DNA of 64,000 nt from Cryptosporangium arvum DSM 44712 (GCF_000585375.1 NZ_KK073874.1:496001-560000), one strand, 5' to 3'. Positions 51,602 through 63,889 are shown, numbered from the stretch's first letter. Made by a program: numbers and translations. Notes: generated from the sequence alone by a model not told the origin.

Positions 51602-52378
51602 ATGGCCGGAGTAGTGCTGGTGACCGGTGCCGCCGGACTGATCGGGACGGCGCTGCGCACCCGGATGGCCCGGCCGGGGCGGACCCTGCGCCTGCTCGAC
51701 GTGGCACCGCTCGGTGACGCGGCGCCCGGTGAGGAGATCGTGCGCACCTCGATCACCGACACCGATTCGGTCGTCGCCGCCTGCGCGGGCGTCGACGCGA
51801 TCGTGCACCTGGCCGGGCTCGCCGGCGAAGCGCCGTTCGAGGACATCCTGGCCGTCAACGTCGAGGGCACCCGGAACGTGTTCGAGGGCGCTCGGACGCA
51901 CGGGGTGTCACGGGTGGTGCTGGCCAGCTCCAACCACGCGGTCGGGTTCGCGCGGAAGGCCGCCGAGCCGCTCCCCGCCGACACCCCGTTCGCGCCGGAC
52001 ACCTGGTACGGCTGGTCGAAGACCGCGAAGGAGTCGATGGGTGCGCTCTACCACCACCGCTTCGGCATCGACGTCGTCTCGCTGCGCATCGGCACCTGCC
52101 GCGTGAAGCCCTCGAACACCAGGGCGCTGGACACCTGGCTCTCGCTCGACGACGCCGCCCGCCTCTTCGAGGCGTCGCTGAGCACCCCGTCGCCGGTCTT
52201 CACCCAGGTGTGGGGCGTCTCGGCGAACACCAGGCGCTGGTGGTCACTCGCCGAGGGCGAGGCGATCGGCTACCACCCGGAGGACGACGCCGAGGTCTTC
52301 GCGGCCGAGGTCACCGGCGAACCCACCGACCTCGTGGGGGGTCCGTTCACGACGACCCCGCTCGGCGTCAAGCCGTGA
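51602..52378 (+). CDS. NAD-dependent epimerase/dehydratase (uronate-dehydrogenase-like SDR)
   Basis: A 258-residue protein from ATG 51602 with AGAGGA upstream. Extended-SDR motifs are VVLVTGAAGLIGTALRTRM (nucleotide binding), DAIVHLAGLAGEAPFEDIL, VVLASSNHAVGF (catalytic Ser region) and the YxxxK pair in TWYGWSKTAKESMGALYH. The pattern SSNHAVGF with YGWSK is what I associate with uronate dehydrogenases (Udh), which oxidise galacturonate or glucuronate to the lactone. The last 11 bases overlap the convergent Gfo/Idh/MocA gene. Confidence 0.87.
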   Translation: MAGVVLVTGAAGLIGTALRTRMARPGRTLRLLDVAPLGDAAPGEEIVRTSITDTDSVVAACAGVDAIVHLAGLAGEAPFEDILAVNVEGTRNVFEGARTHGVSRVVLASSNHAVGFARKAAEPLPADTPFAPDTWYGWSKTAKESMGALYHHRFGIDVVSLRIGTCRVKPSNTRALDTWLSLDDAARLFEASLSTPSPVFTQVWGVSANTRRWWSLAEGEAIGYHPEDDAEVFAAEVTGEPTDLVGGPFTTTPLGVKP

Positions 52379-53333
52379 ACGACGCGCGGACGCGGTCGAG
52401 CGTCCGCGCGATCGACAGCGTCTCGTCGAGCGTCATCAGGTCGGACTCGGTGTGGCCGGCGCGGATGCGTCGCGCCACCTCCTCGGCCTGGAACGTGTAG
52501 CCGTTGCCGGGGAGCGTGAACGTCTCGTGCCGGGGCTCGGCGTCCCGGTGGTGCAGGGTCAGCTCGGTCGCCCGGAAGAACAGCGGGGCCAGTTCGATAC
52601 GGCCGCGGGTGCCGATGATCTCGGCCCGGGCCGGGGTGTCGCCGCGCAGCGAGCAGTGCAGCACCGCGAGCGCGCCCGACTCGTAGCCGAGCAGGATGCC
52701 GGTGTTCGCGTCGACGCCGGTCGCGGCCTTGCCCGCGGTGGCCAGCACGGTCGTGGGCTCGCCGAGCAGCATCGAGGCCAGCGAGACCGGGTAGACGCCC
52801 AGGTCGAGCAGGGCACCGCCGCCGAGCTCCGGGGCCCACAGCCGGCCTTTCGGGTCGTAGGCCGCGGCGAAGCCGAAGTCGGCCTGCACGGCGACGATCT
52901 CACCGATCGCGCCGTCGTCGACCAGCTCGCGCAGCAGCGCGATCGCCGGGTTGAACCGGGTCCACATCGCTTCCATGCAGAACACGCCGGCGTCGCGGGC
53001 CGCCGTGACGACGGTCGTCGCCTCCGCGGCGTCGAGGGTGAACGGCTTCTCCACCAGGACGTGACGCCCGGCCGCGATGCAGGTGAGGGCGGCCGCCGCA
53101 TGGCCGGCGTGCGGCGTGGCGACGTAGACGACGTCGACCCCGGCGTCGTCCGCGAGCGCCTGGTAGGAGCCGTGCGCGCGGGCGATGCCGAACTCGGCGG
53201 CGAACGATTCCGCGGTCTCGGCGGCCCGCGACCCGACCGCGACGACCTCGTGGTCGGGCAGCGTCAGCAGGTCCGAGGTGAACGTGCGAGCGATGTTCCC
53301 GGTACCCAGAATTCCCCAGCGCAGCGTGCTCAT
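52368..53333 (-). CDS. Gfo/Idh/MocA-family oxidoreductase
   Basis: A 321-residue protein from ATG 53333. The Rossmann motif is WGILGTGNIARTFTSDLL, then VDVVYVATPHAGHAAAALTC, the conserved EKP in GRHVLVEKPFTLDAAEA, and MEAMWTRFNPAIALLRELV with WAPELGGGALLDLGVYPVS (the usual substrate-binding GGGALxDxGxY). It oxidises or reduces a sugar, inositol or dihydrodiol with NAD(P). It lies 9 nt downstream of nagA in the same direction but has its own leaderless-type promoter. Confidence 0.9.
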   Translation of the reverse strand: MSTLRWGILGTGNIARTFTSDLLTLPDHEVVAVGSRAAETAESFAAEFGIARAHGSYQALADDAGVDVVYVATPHAGHAAAALTCIAAGRHVLVEKPFTLDAAEATTVVTAARDAGVFCMEAMWTRFNPAIALLRELVDDGAIGEIVAVQADFGFAAAYDPKGRLWAPELGGGALLDLGVYPVSLASMLLGEPTTVLATAGKAATGVDANTGILLGYESGALAVLHCSLRGDTPARAEIIGTRGRIELAPLFFRATELTLHHRDAEPRHETFTLPGNGYTFQAEEVARRIRAGHTESDLMTLDETLSIARTLDRVRASFTA

Positions 53334-53339
53334 AACGCC

Positions 53340-53345
53340 AGGTTA
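53340..53345 (-). promoter_or_regulatory. -10 element TAACCT made from the nagA stop codon
   Basis: On the minus strand TAACCT begins with the TAA stop of nagA and lies 6 nt before ATG 53333, so the oxidoreductase gene can be read from a leaderless transcript. Confidence 0.5.
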
Positions 53346-54488
53346 ACGGGGTGCGCGGTCCCAGGTGCCCGCGACCATCACGCCGTCGATCTCCAGGCCG
53401 GGGCCGAGGACGAGCAGGTCGGCGGTGAAGCCGGGCACCAGCGCCCCGATCCGGTGGCCGAGCCCGAGCGCGCGGGCCGGCGTCGCCGTCAGCGCGGTGA
53501 CCACCTCGGTGACCGGCACCCCGGCGTCGACCGTGCGGCGCAGCGCGGCGTCCTGGGTGAGCGTGCTGCCGGCGATCGCGCCGTTGCCCTCGATCAGCGC
53601 CACCCCGCCGCGCACGTCGACCTCGCGGCCGCCGAGCCGGTAGCGGCCGTCCCCGGCGCCGGCGGCCGCCATCGCGTCGGTGACGAGCGCGACCCGCTCC
53701 GCGCCGCAGAGCCGGAACACCATCGAGAGCAGCGCGTCGTGCAGGTGGACGCCGTCGGCGATCAGCTGCACGATCACGTCGGGGTGTTCGAGCAGCGCGC
53801 CCACCGCGCCGGGCTCGCGCTGGGTGGGGCCGGGCTGGGCGTGGAACAGGTGGGTGGCGAGCGAAGCCCCGGCCTCGATCGCGGCGAGCGTCCGCTCGTA
53901 GCTCGCTCCGGTGTGGCCGATCGCGACCTGGATGCCCTGCTCGACCGAGCGCTTGACCAGCTCCAGCGCGCCGGGCAGTTCGGGCGCGAGGGTCAGGACA
54001 CGCAGGTGCCCGCGGCAGGCGCGTACCAGCCGGTCCAGTGCGTCCGGATCGGGCCCGAGCATCGCGGCCGGGTCCTGCTCGCCGGCGTGCGCGGGGGAGA
54101 GGAACGGCCCCTCGGCGTGGATGCCGGTGAGCGTTCCGGCGTCGACCAGGTCGGCGAGTGCCGCCGCGGAGCGCACCATGTCGTCGAGCGGGGCGGTGGT
54201 GAGGCTGGCCAGCGAAGTCGTGGTGCCGTGGGAGCGGTGCAGCGCGGTGATCGCACCGGCGGTGTCGGGCCGGGCGGCGCCGTAGTCCAGCCCGCCGCCA
54301 CCGTGGACGTGCAGATCGACGAAGCCGGGGACGATCCACCGTCCACCGAGGTCGACGACGTCGGGATCGCGGGGGCGGGATCGTTCCGGGCCGCCGACCG
54401 CAGTGATCTCGCCCGCGGACACCGCCACCCAGCCGCCCTGGACGACACCGACCGGAAGGACCAGTGTGGCGTCGGACAGCACTGTCAT
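53343..54488 (-). CDS. nagA: N-acetylglucosamine-6-phosphate deacetylase
   Basis: A 381-residue protein from ATG 54488 with GGAGGAG upstream. Amidohydrolase-fold motifs are IVPGFVDLHVHGGGGLDYG (HxH), TGIHAEGPFLSPAHAGEQ (metal-binding Glu), VAIGHTGASYERTLAAIEAG, SLATHLFHAQPGPTQREPG, ADGVHLHDALL and ALVTDAMAAAGAGDGRYRLG (catalytic Asp). It removes acetate from GlcNAc-6-P in chitin or cell-wall sugar recycling. The neighbouring Gfo/Idh/MocA enzyme may act on a related sugar. Confidence 0.93.
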   Translation of the reverse strand: MTVLSDATLVLPVGVVQGGWVAVSAGEITAVGGPERSRPRDPDVVDLGGRWIVPGFVDLHVHGGGGLDYGAARPDTAGAITALHRSHGTTTSLASLTTAPLDDMVRSAAALADLVDAGTLTGIHAEGPFLSPAHAGEQDPAAMLGPDPDALDRLVRACRGHLRVLTLAPELPGALELVKRSVEQGIQVAIGHTGASYERTLAAIEAGASLATHLFHAQPGPTQREPGAVGALLEHPDVIVQLIADGVHLHDALLSMVFRLCGAERVALVTDAMAAAGAGDGRYRLGGREVDVRGGVALIEGNGAIAGSTLTQDAALRRTVDAGVPVTEVVTALTATPARALGLGHRIGALVPGFTADLLVLGPGLEIDGVMVAGTWDRAPR

Positions 54489-54673
54489 GCCGCTCCTCCG
54501 CCAGACCGCAATCGTGACCGTTGGTCATCGTACCTTCGGCCAATTGTGGCCGACCGGGTGATCGGAGCTCACGCCAGACTGTTCACACCGCCCCGTCCGA
54601 GGACGCATCGATGGCTAGAGTGGGGTCGCTGCCGCTGTTGGCGACGCGACGCGCCGAGGAGGACGAAGAGTCC

Positions 54674-54970
54674 ATGGACCACGTGCCGGAGGACTCGGTG
54701 CTGACCGAGCGTCAGGAGTCCGGATTGAACGAACGAGAACTCGCGATCCTGGCGTTCGAACGGCAGTGGTGGCAGCACGCCGGTGCCAAGGAACAGGCCA
54801 TTCGCGACGAGTTCTCGCTTTCGGCCACGCGCTACTACCAGCTGCTTAACGCGCTCATCGATCGGCACGAGGCGCTCGTGCACGATCCGATGCTGGTCAA
54901 GCGCCTGCGTCGGGTGCGTGCCGCGCGTCAGCGGCAGCGCTCGGCCCGCCGCCTCGGCGTGCGGCTCTAA
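54674..54970 (+). CDS. DUF3263 protein
   Basis: A 98-residue protein; ATG 54674 is preferred over ATG 54611, because a -10-like TAGAGT at 54615-54620 would place transcription start after the first ATG. The DUF3263 core is ILAFERQWWQHAGAKEQAIR, DEFSLSATRYYQLLNALIDR and DPMLVKRLRRVRAARQRQRS, a helix-turn-helix-like helical pattern with a basic tail. Such proteins are confined to actinobacteria and probably bind DNA; the function is unknown. It ends directly against the convergent kinase stop. Confidence 0.85.
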   Translation: MDHVPEDSVLTERQESGLNERELAILAFERQWWQHAGAKEQAIRDEFSLSATRYYQLLNALIDRHEALVHDPMLVKRLRRVRAARQRQRSARRLGVRL

Positions 54971-56716
54971 CTAGCCGCAGGGCAGGCTCACCCGCAGTCG
55001 AGTGCCGGTTCCGGCTTCGCTCTCGACGAGAGTCCGGCCGTGCAGCGCGCGGATGCGGTCGTCGATACCGGCCAGTCCGCCCCCGGCGACCACTCTGGCC
55101 CCACCCGGCCCGTCATCGGCGACGACGCCGTGCAGCCACCCGTCGGCCTCGGTCACCTCGATCCGCACCCGGGCCTCGGGCGCGTACTTGGCCACGTTCG
55201 TCAGCCCTTCGCAGAGCGCGAAGTACGCGGTGGCCTCCACGGCCGGTGGCTTGCGCCCGGCGTAGACCGCCAGCTGGACGGCCAGCCCGAGCCGGACCGC
55301 CACCTCGTCCAACGCGGCACCGAGGCCGTCGGTGCGCAGCACCGTGGGGTGCAGACCACGGGCCAGCGCCTCCAGGTCCTCGATGGTGCCGAGCACCTCG
55401 TCGTGACAGGTCGCCACCACCGTCCGGGCCGGCTCGCCGAGGGCGTCCAGCCCGCACAGCTGCTCGGCGAGCGCGGCCAACTGCCGCTGGGCGCCGTCAC
55501 GCAGGTCCTTCTCCAGCCGCTGCCGCTCCGCGGTCTCCCGCTCCTCCACCCGCGCCTGCGCGGCCAGCACCTGTTCGAGCTGGGTGGTGGCCATGGCCTG
55601 CAGCTGAGCGGTGAGCAGCGCCTGCGACCCGGCGCGCAGCACGGCGTCGACCATGCCCCGGCGCAGGCGGAGCGCGTCGTCCAGTTCGACCAGGGCCAGC
55701 GGCTGGCGATCGTCCATTCGCGCCTCGGTCAGCCACCGCCCGGTCGTCGCGGACGGGTGGAGCACCAGGTGACCGCGCCGGTCGACGTAGCTGTGTTCGG
55801 CCGGCACCCAGAACAGCAGGCGCAGCCGCGGATCACGCAGGGCCGCCGCGAGCGCGTCGCGCACCGTGGCCACCGACGACGTCGACGAGGTCATCCGGAT
55901 CACGCGGTGCGGTGCGTCCACCTCGCGCCAGCGCTCCCGCAGCGCCCCGGAGAGCACCGCCAGCGCCAGCACCGCGGAGATCGTGTTCTGCACGACGTAG
56001 AGCGAGAGCAGTGACTCCAGGTCGGTGAACGTCCGGGTGCGCGCGGTGGACGCGATCGCGGCCGCGGCGATGCCGGTGCCGATCAGCACCGGGATCGCGG
56101 CCGGGCGCTCGGTGGTGGACAGGCGGCGGCCGCGGCGCACGAGCAGGACCAGGTACCAGCCCGCGAGGACGACCTGCAGACCGGTCACCGTGCTGATCGC
56201 GGCGTCGAAGAGCGAGCGGTTCGGCGCCAGCGACGGCCAGAACACGTCGGGCGACAGGTCGTTCCACTCGGGAAGGGACACGAGTTCGACGAAGAGTTCG
56301 CCGACGATCAACACGCCGATCGCGGCGTACACCCAGTAGCGGTCGGCCCGGTCGACGAGGCGACCGGCCGGGTAGGCCAGGACGGCCGCGCCGGAGACGG
56401 TCAGGCCGATGCCCTCGGAGTAGAACGCGAACGTCGGCCAGATCCCGCTGTCCCAGATCGCGGTCCAGGCGAAGGCGACGAACACCGCGCCGACCAGCAG
56501 CATCTGGCCGCTGCGCTGGCGGCTGTCACCGGTGCCGAGCAGCAGCCCGCCGGCCGCTCCGAACACCCCGGCGGCCGGTACCGCGACGGCCGCCGAGGTC
56601 AGGTGTTCGCACCAGTAGGGCACCCCGCACAGCAACGTGAGCAGGCCGACGCCGACCCCCACCAGGGCGGCCCGACCGGTGTGTCCGGGAACCGGTAGGA
56701 CAGCGCGCATCGACAC
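54971..56716 (-). CDS. NarL-type sensor histidine kinase with Arg in place of the phospho-His
   Basis: A 581-residue protein from ATG 56716. About eight to nine membrane helices fill residues 15-280, then a GAF-like stretch. The dimerisation helix reads RQRLEKDLRDGAQRQLAAL, where relatives have LHDGAQ: the phosphoacceptor His is Arg (codon CGT). The ATPase domain is well kept, with N-box LCEGLTNVAKYAPEARVRI, DDGPGGA and GGGLAGIDDRIRALHGR. No response regulator is adjacent. It may signal without autophosphorylation, for example by dimerising with another kinase. Confidence 0.88.
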   Translation of the reverse strand: MSMRAVLPVPGHTGRAALVGVGVGLLTLLCGVPYWCEHLTSAAVAVPAAGVFGAAGGLLLGTGDSRQRSGQMLLVGAVFVAFAWTAIWDSGIWPTFAFYSEGIGLTVSGAAVLAYPAGRLVDRADRYWVYAAIGVLIVGELFVELVSLPEWNDLSPDVFWPSLAPNRSLFDAAISTVTGLQVVLAGWYLVLLVRRGRRLSTTERPAAIPVLIGTGIAAAAIASTARTRTFTDLESLLSLYVVQNTISAVLALAVLSGALRERWREVDAPHRVIRMTSSTSSVATVRDALAAALRDPRLRLLFWVPAEHSYVDRRGHLVLHPSATTGRWLTEARMDDRQPLALVELDDALRLRRGMVDAVLRAGSQALLTAQLQAMATTQLEQVLAAQARVEERETAERQRLEKDLRDGAQRQLAALAEQLCGLDALGEPARTVVATCHDEVLGTIEDLEALARGLHPTVLRTDGLGAALDEVAVRLGLAVQLAVYAGRKPPAVEATAYFALCEGLTNVAKYAPEARVRIEVTEADGWLHGVVADDGPGGARVVAGGGLAGIDDRIRALHGRTLVESEAGTGTRLRVSLPCG

Positions 56717-56758
56717 GGTGCCTCCGATCTTCCGTGCCGCATGATACGGAGGTTCCCG

Positions 56759-59125
56759 CTAACGGGCTTCCCTCTGTTCGGCGTACGAGGCGAGGTGGGC
56801 CACCTGCACCGGGTCCAGCGACGGGCGGACGCGGCGCCGGGCCGTCGCCAGGTGAGCGGCGGTGACCTCGGCGGTGTCCATCGACTCGCGCATCGCGGCC
56901 AGGGCGGCCTCGCGCACCAGCGCCGCGCAGTCCGCGGACGAGAACCCGTCGAGCTCCCGGGCGACGTCGGCCAGCTCGATGTCGGTGGAGAGCGGAACCT
57001 TGCGCGAGGCGGCCCGGAGGATGTCGGCGCGGGCCTCGGCGTCCGGCGGCGGCACGAACACCAGCCGCTCCAGCCGGCCGGGACGAAGCAGCGCGGGGTC
57101 GACCATGTCGGGCCGGTTCGTGGCACCGACCACGACGACGTTGCGCAGCCCTTCGACGCCGTCGAGCTCGGTGAGCAGCGCGGCCACCACCCGGTCGGTC
57201 GTGCCGCCGTCGGTGGACTGGCCGCGCACCGGAGCCAGCGCGTCGACCTCGTCGAGGAAGATCAGGGTCGGCGCGGCCTCGCGAGCACGCCGGAACAGCT
57301 CACGCACCGACCGTTCGCTCTCACCGACCCACTTGGTGAGCAACTCGGCGCCCTTCACCGCGAGCACGTTGGCCTGCCCGGTACCGGCGAGCGCCCGGAC
57401 CAGGAACGTCTTGCCGCACCCCGGAGGGCCGTAGAGCAGCACTCCGCGCGGCGGGTCGACGCCCAGCCGGGTGAACGTGTCGGGATACCGCAGCGGCCAG
57501 AGCACCGACTCGGTGAGCGCCTCCTTGACCTCTTTCATGTCGCCGACGTCGTCGAGGCTCAGCGAGGCGACCTCGAGCGTGGATTCGGCCATCGACGTGG
57601 GCCGCACCGACTGGGCGGCGGCGTCCAGGTCGACCTTGGCGATCTCCGGGGTCTCGGCGTCCCGCTGGCGCATCGCCGCGCGGACACCGGCTTCACGCAC
57701 GAGCGTCCCCAGGTCGGCGGCGACGAACCCGGGCGTGCGCGCGGCGACGTCGTCGAGCGAGACGTCGTCGGCGACCGGCAGGTTGCGGGTGAACAGCGCG
57801 AGCAGGTCACGGCGTTCGTTCGCGTCCGGCATCGGCACCCGGAGCTCGTGGTCGAGCACGCCGGGGCGGCGCAGGCCGGCGTCGACGTCCTCCGGGCGGC
57901 TGGTCGTGCACACCACGGCCGTCCTGCTTTCGCTGACCAGACGGGCGATCAGCTGGACGAGCACGGTGGCGATCGGCGGCGGGTCCGACCGCGGCGCGAG
58001 CGCCTCGACGTCGTTGAGCAGCAGCACGGCCGGGGTGTCCGACTCCGCTTTCGCGGCGGCCTGACGCAGGACTTCCGCGGCGGCGTCCGGCGCCACCGCG
58101 GCGAGGCCGGGGCACCAGATCCGGAGCACGGTCGCGCCGGTGGCCTGCGCGACCGACCGCACGAGCGTCGACTTCCCCGCCCCGGGCGGCCCGGTGACCA
58201 GCACGCCGAGCTGCACGGTCGTGCCCAGGCGCTCCAGCACCTCGCCGTGGTGGAACGCGAGGTCGAACAGCTCGGTCAGGTGCGCGGCCTGCGTCTTCAG
58301 ACCGATCAGGTCCTCCGCCGGCCGCGGTTCCTCGTCGAGCGTGGCTCCGGGCTCGGCGAACACCTGCTCCATGCTTCTGTCGACGTTCCGCGAGCGCGCC
58401 TTGGCGGCGACGGGAGCGGCGGCGCCCGCCGCGCCCGACACGCCGGGGGAGAACGTCCCGGCGAAGCGGGGGGTGGCGGTGGCGCGCGCGGATGCGGTGG
58501 GGCGGACACCGGTGGCGCCACCGGAGCCCCATACCCCGCCGCCGGCCGACCCGGACCAGGTGACGATCGTGTCCGGGGTGATCAGCGCGGCCGTCTCCGG
58601 CTCGGCGGCGACGACCGTGAGCAGCGCCGCGGTCCAGCCGCTGCCGACCGCGTTGGACAGGCTGCGCCGGGCGCTCTCGACCAGCGGCCGGTGCGGGTGC
58701 GCCGGGTCGAGGTCCTGCGGCAGCAAAGACACGTCGTCCCCGCTGGTGACCACCTTGCTCAGCAGCGCCAGCCGGAGCATCTCCGGCGAGACGGCGGCCA
58801 CCACCGTGGCGTCGCCGGACACCGTGATCGTGCGGGCCGCCTGGATCGGCGCGGCGCTGACGTCGACCGGCGCCCCGTCCCGGATCCGCAGGTTGCCCAT
58901 CGTCAGGTCGTCGGCGAGCAGGAGCCCGCGCGCCGCCGTGGCGTCACCGGCCGCGGCGATCCCGGCCGACGTGCGCTCCGCGCTGCGCAGCAGCACCGGA
59001 TCACCCGGGTTGAGGTCGAGGGCGGCCAGCACCTCCGGATGGAGCCGCACCACCCCGCGCCGCGCGTCGAGCACAGCCGACCGCAGGCTCGCGGTCAGGG
59101 TCAGGGACGGAGCTTCAGAAGTCAC
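56759..59125 (-). CDS. CDC48-like double AAA ATPase
   Basis: A 788-residue protein from GTG 59125. Residues 1-190 resemble a CDC48 N domain (double-psi barrel: VVRLHPEVLAALDLNPGDPV). Module D1 has Walker A GPPGAGKSTLV (about 318) but a weak Walker B, AVLLLNDVEALAP, with Asn-Asp where Asp-Glu is normal. Module D2 has YGPPGCGKTFLVRALAGTG (about 565), TLIFLDEVDALAPVRG (about 623), NRPDMVDPALLRPGRLERLV and an intact Arg-finger region. D2 is the likely motor. Such actinobacterial proteins unfold or remodel other proteins. No protease or adaptor gene is adjacent. Confidence 0.9.
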   Translation of the reverse strand: MTSEAPSLTLTASLRSAVLDARRGVVRLHPEVLAALDLNPGDPVLLRSAERTSAGIAAAGDATAARGLLLADDLTMGNLRIRDGAPVDVSAAPIQAARTITVSGDATVVAAVSPEMLRLALLSKVVTSGDDVSLLPQDLDPAHPHRPLVESARRSLSNAVGSGWTAALLTVVAAEPETAALITPDTIVTWSGSAGGGVWGSGGATGVRPTASARATATPRFAGTFSPGVSGAAGAAAPVAAKARSRNVDRSMEQVFAEPGATLDEEPRPAEDLIGLKTQAAHLTELFDLAFHHGEVLERLGTTVQLGVLVTGPPGAGKSTLVRSVAQATGATVLRIWCPGLAAVAPDAAAEVLRQAAAKAESDTPAVLLLNDVEALAPRSDPPPIATVLVQLIARLVSESRTAVVCTTSRPEDVDAGLRRPGVLDHELRVPMPDANERRDLLALFTRNLPVADDVSLDDVAARTPGFVAADLGTLVREAGVRAAMRQRDAETPEIAKVDLDAAAQSVRPTSMAESTLEVASLSLDDVGDMKEVKEALTESVLWPLRYPDTFTRLGVDPPRGVLLYGPPGCGKTFLVRALAGTGQANVLAVKGAELLTKWVGESERSVRELFRRAREAAPTLIFLDEVDALAPVRGQSTDGGTTDRVVAALLTELDGVEGLRNVVVVGATNRPDMVDPALLRPGRLERLVFVPPPDAEARADILRAASRKVPLSTDIELADVARELDGFSSADCAALVREAALAAMRESMDTAEVTAAHLATARRRVRPSLDPVQVAHLASYAEQREAR

Positions 59126-59203
59126 CTTCTAAGTCTGCTTCGTCTGGCAAACGAACCGCTGTGCCGGGGCTGAGAGGTCAGCGGACTCTCAGGAAAGCGG
59201 ACC

Positions 59204-59209
59204 TAGTGT
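59204..59209 (+). promoter_or_regulatory. -10 element TAGTGT, leaderless start
   Basis: TAGTGT lies 6 nt before GTG 59216. GTG 59210 directly abuts the hexamer and is unlikely to be transcribed from it, so 59216 is the better start. Confidence 0.55.
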
Positions 59210-59215
59210 GTGGCT

Positions 59216-62058
<2,843 letters not shown>

Positions 62059-62062
<4 letters not shown>

Positions 62063-62904
62063 CCGCGTCGATTCATCGGCCCGGACGGACGCTGCGGTTC
62101 GGCGCCGAGTTCGCGCGCCAGCTCACCCGCCGGCGTACCCAGATCGCGCTGGGGTTCCTGATCGTGCTGCCGCTGATCCTGGTGGCGGCGTTCAAGATCG
62201 GCGTCCCCGACGACCCCGACTCGGCGCAGGAAGGCAACAGCCTCGCCGACCTGGCCACCTCGAGCGGCGCGAACTTCACGCTGTTCTCGATCTTCGTGGC
62301 GTCGAGCTTCCTGCTGCTGGTGGTGGTCGCGCTGTTCTGCGGCGACACGGTGGCCAGCGAAGCGAGCTGGGGGACGCTGCGCTACCTGCTGGCGTCGCCG
62401 GTCCCGCGGGGCCGGCTGCTGCGTCAGAAGCTGACCGTCGGCCTGGCCTACAGCGGGTTCGCCCTCGCGTTGCTGCCGACCGTGGCGATGATCGCCGGGA
62501 CGCTCGCGTTCGGCTGGGGACCGCTGCGTACTCAGCTCGGCGTCGACATCCCGGCGGTCGAAGCGCTCGGGCGCATCGTTCTCGCGGTCGTCTATATCGC
62601 TATCACGTTGCTACCCGTGGCCGGGCTCGCGTTCTACCTCTCGGTACGAACCGATGCCCCATTGGGCGCGGTCGGCGGCGCGGTGATGCTGTGGATCATC
62701 TCGAATATTCTGGAAGCGGTCACCGCGCTCGGAGATCTTCGCGCGCTGCTTCCGACCCGTTACGGAACGGCGTGGTTGTCGCTGCTTTCCTCCCCGATCG
62801 AGGCCGAAGACATGGTGAAGGGCGCGGTTTCGGCCGTTGCCTACACAACCGTCTTTCTCGCCCTGGCATGGTGGCGCTTTCTCCGGAAAGACATCGTCAG
62901 TTGA
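62059..62904 (+). CDS. ABC-2-type transporter permease
   Basis: A 281-residue protein from ATG 62059, overlapping the fusion gene stop by 4 nt. Six membrane helices are visible, including IALGFLIVLPLILVAAFKI, FSIFVASSFLLLVVVALFCG, FALALLPTVAMIAGTLAFGW and AVYTTVFLALAWWRF-like final segments. The cytoplasmic EASWGTLRYLLASPVPRGRL motif is typical of ABC-2/drug-exporter permeases. It should work with the fused ATPase to move a substrate outward. The peptidase half of the fusion could process that substrate at the outer face; this is inference. Confidence 0.88.
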
Positions 62905-63002
62905 GGGGTATCCGGTAGTCGCATCCCTGACGAGTCCGCCCCTTTGAAGGGCCCGGACTGCGACCATGCAGCAGACCACCCTCGCACCCAAAGGATCGTG
63001 TG

Positions 63003-63794
63003 ATGTTCAAAAAGCTCTCGGCGATGTTCGGCGGCGGCGCGTCCGTCGATACCGTGCTCGCCTCTCCGCACACCCGGCCGGGCGACGTGCTCCGCGGCGA
63101 GGTGCGGATCAGTGGCGGCAACGTCGAGATGGTCGTCGACCGGGTGGAACTCGAGCTGGTCGCCAAGGTCGAGGTGGAGGGTGAATCCGCCGGCGGGGAC
63201 GACTACGAGTACAACACGATGCTGCCGTTCCAGCGCCTGCACCTCGGACACCGGTTCAGCCTGCAGCCCGGTGCGCGCCACGCGGTCCCGTTCGAGCTCG
63301 CGGTGCCCTGGGAGACCCCGGTGACGACCGTCAACGGGCAACCGTTGCACGGCATGCGGCTCGGCGTCCGCACCGAGCTGGAGCTGGCCGGTTCGCTGGA
63401 CAAGGGCGACATGGACCCGATCCAGGTCAACCCGCTGCCGGCTCAGGCCCGCCTGCTCGACGCGTTCAGCCGGCTCGGTTTCCAGTTCAAGGGCGCCGAC
63501 CTGGAGCGGGGCACGCTCTACGGGTCGCGGCTGCCGTTCTACCAGGAGATCGAGTACTACCCGGCGCACCAGTACGCCGGCACGATCAACGAGCTCGAGG
63601 TCACCTTCATCTCCGGCCCGCAGTCGATGGACGTCCTGCTGGAGCTGGACAAGCGCGGCGGCTTCCTGACATCGGGCAGCGACGCCTACAACCGGTTCAC
63701 CGTGCAGTACGCGGGCGCCGAGCAGCTCAACTGGGAGCAGTGGCTCCACGAGCACCTGCAGATCCTGACCCAGCGGAGGGGCATGTTCCACTGA
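63003..63794 (+). CDS. spo0M: Sporulation-control protein Spo0M family
   Basis: A 263-residue protein from ATG 63003 (GTG 63000 also possible), with AAAGGA upstream. It begins MMFKKLSAMFGGGASVDTVL and shows VEMVVDRVELELVAKVEVEG, ARHAVPFELAVPWETPVTTV, GVRTELELAGSLDKGDMDPI and RLPFYQEIEYYPAHQYAGTI, the arrestin-like two-domain pattern of Spo0M. In Bacillus it influences sporulation and the cytoskeleton; in actinomycetes it is common and poorly understood. A promoter and riboswitch follow about 70 and 115 nt after the stop. Confidence 0.9.
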   Translation: MFKKLSAMFGGGASVDTVLASPHTRPGDVLRGEVRISGGNVEMVVDRVELELVAKVEVEGESAGGDDYEYNTMLPFQRLHLGHRFSLQPGARHAVPFELAVPWETPVTTVNGQPLHGMRLGVRTELELAGSLDKGDMDPIQVNPLPAQARLLDAFSRLGFQFKGADLERGTLYGSRLPFYQEIEYYPAHQYAGTINELEVTFISGPQSMDVLLELDKRGGFLTSGSDAYNRFTVQYAGAEQLNWEQWLHEHLQILTQRRGMFH

Positions 63795-63861
63795 CGCTTC
63801 CTCAGTGTGAAGGCGCCCGCACAGTGAGCCAGGTAACTCCCAGCAGGTGTGCGGAATCGAT

Positions 63862-63889
63862 TTGGCTCGCCGGGCGGGCGCCGTAAACT
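63862..63889 (+). promoter_or_regulatory. Promoter TTGGCT-16-TAAACT
   Basis: A -35 TTGGCT at 63862-63867 and a -10 TAAACT at 63884-63889 are separated by 16 bp. The start site would fall near 63896, directly before the riboswitch. Confidence 0.6.

Noticed and set aside
56741-59173. An 810-codon plus-strand frame opposite the AAA ATPase
   Set aside because: Antisense shadow of a gene with two intact P-loops.
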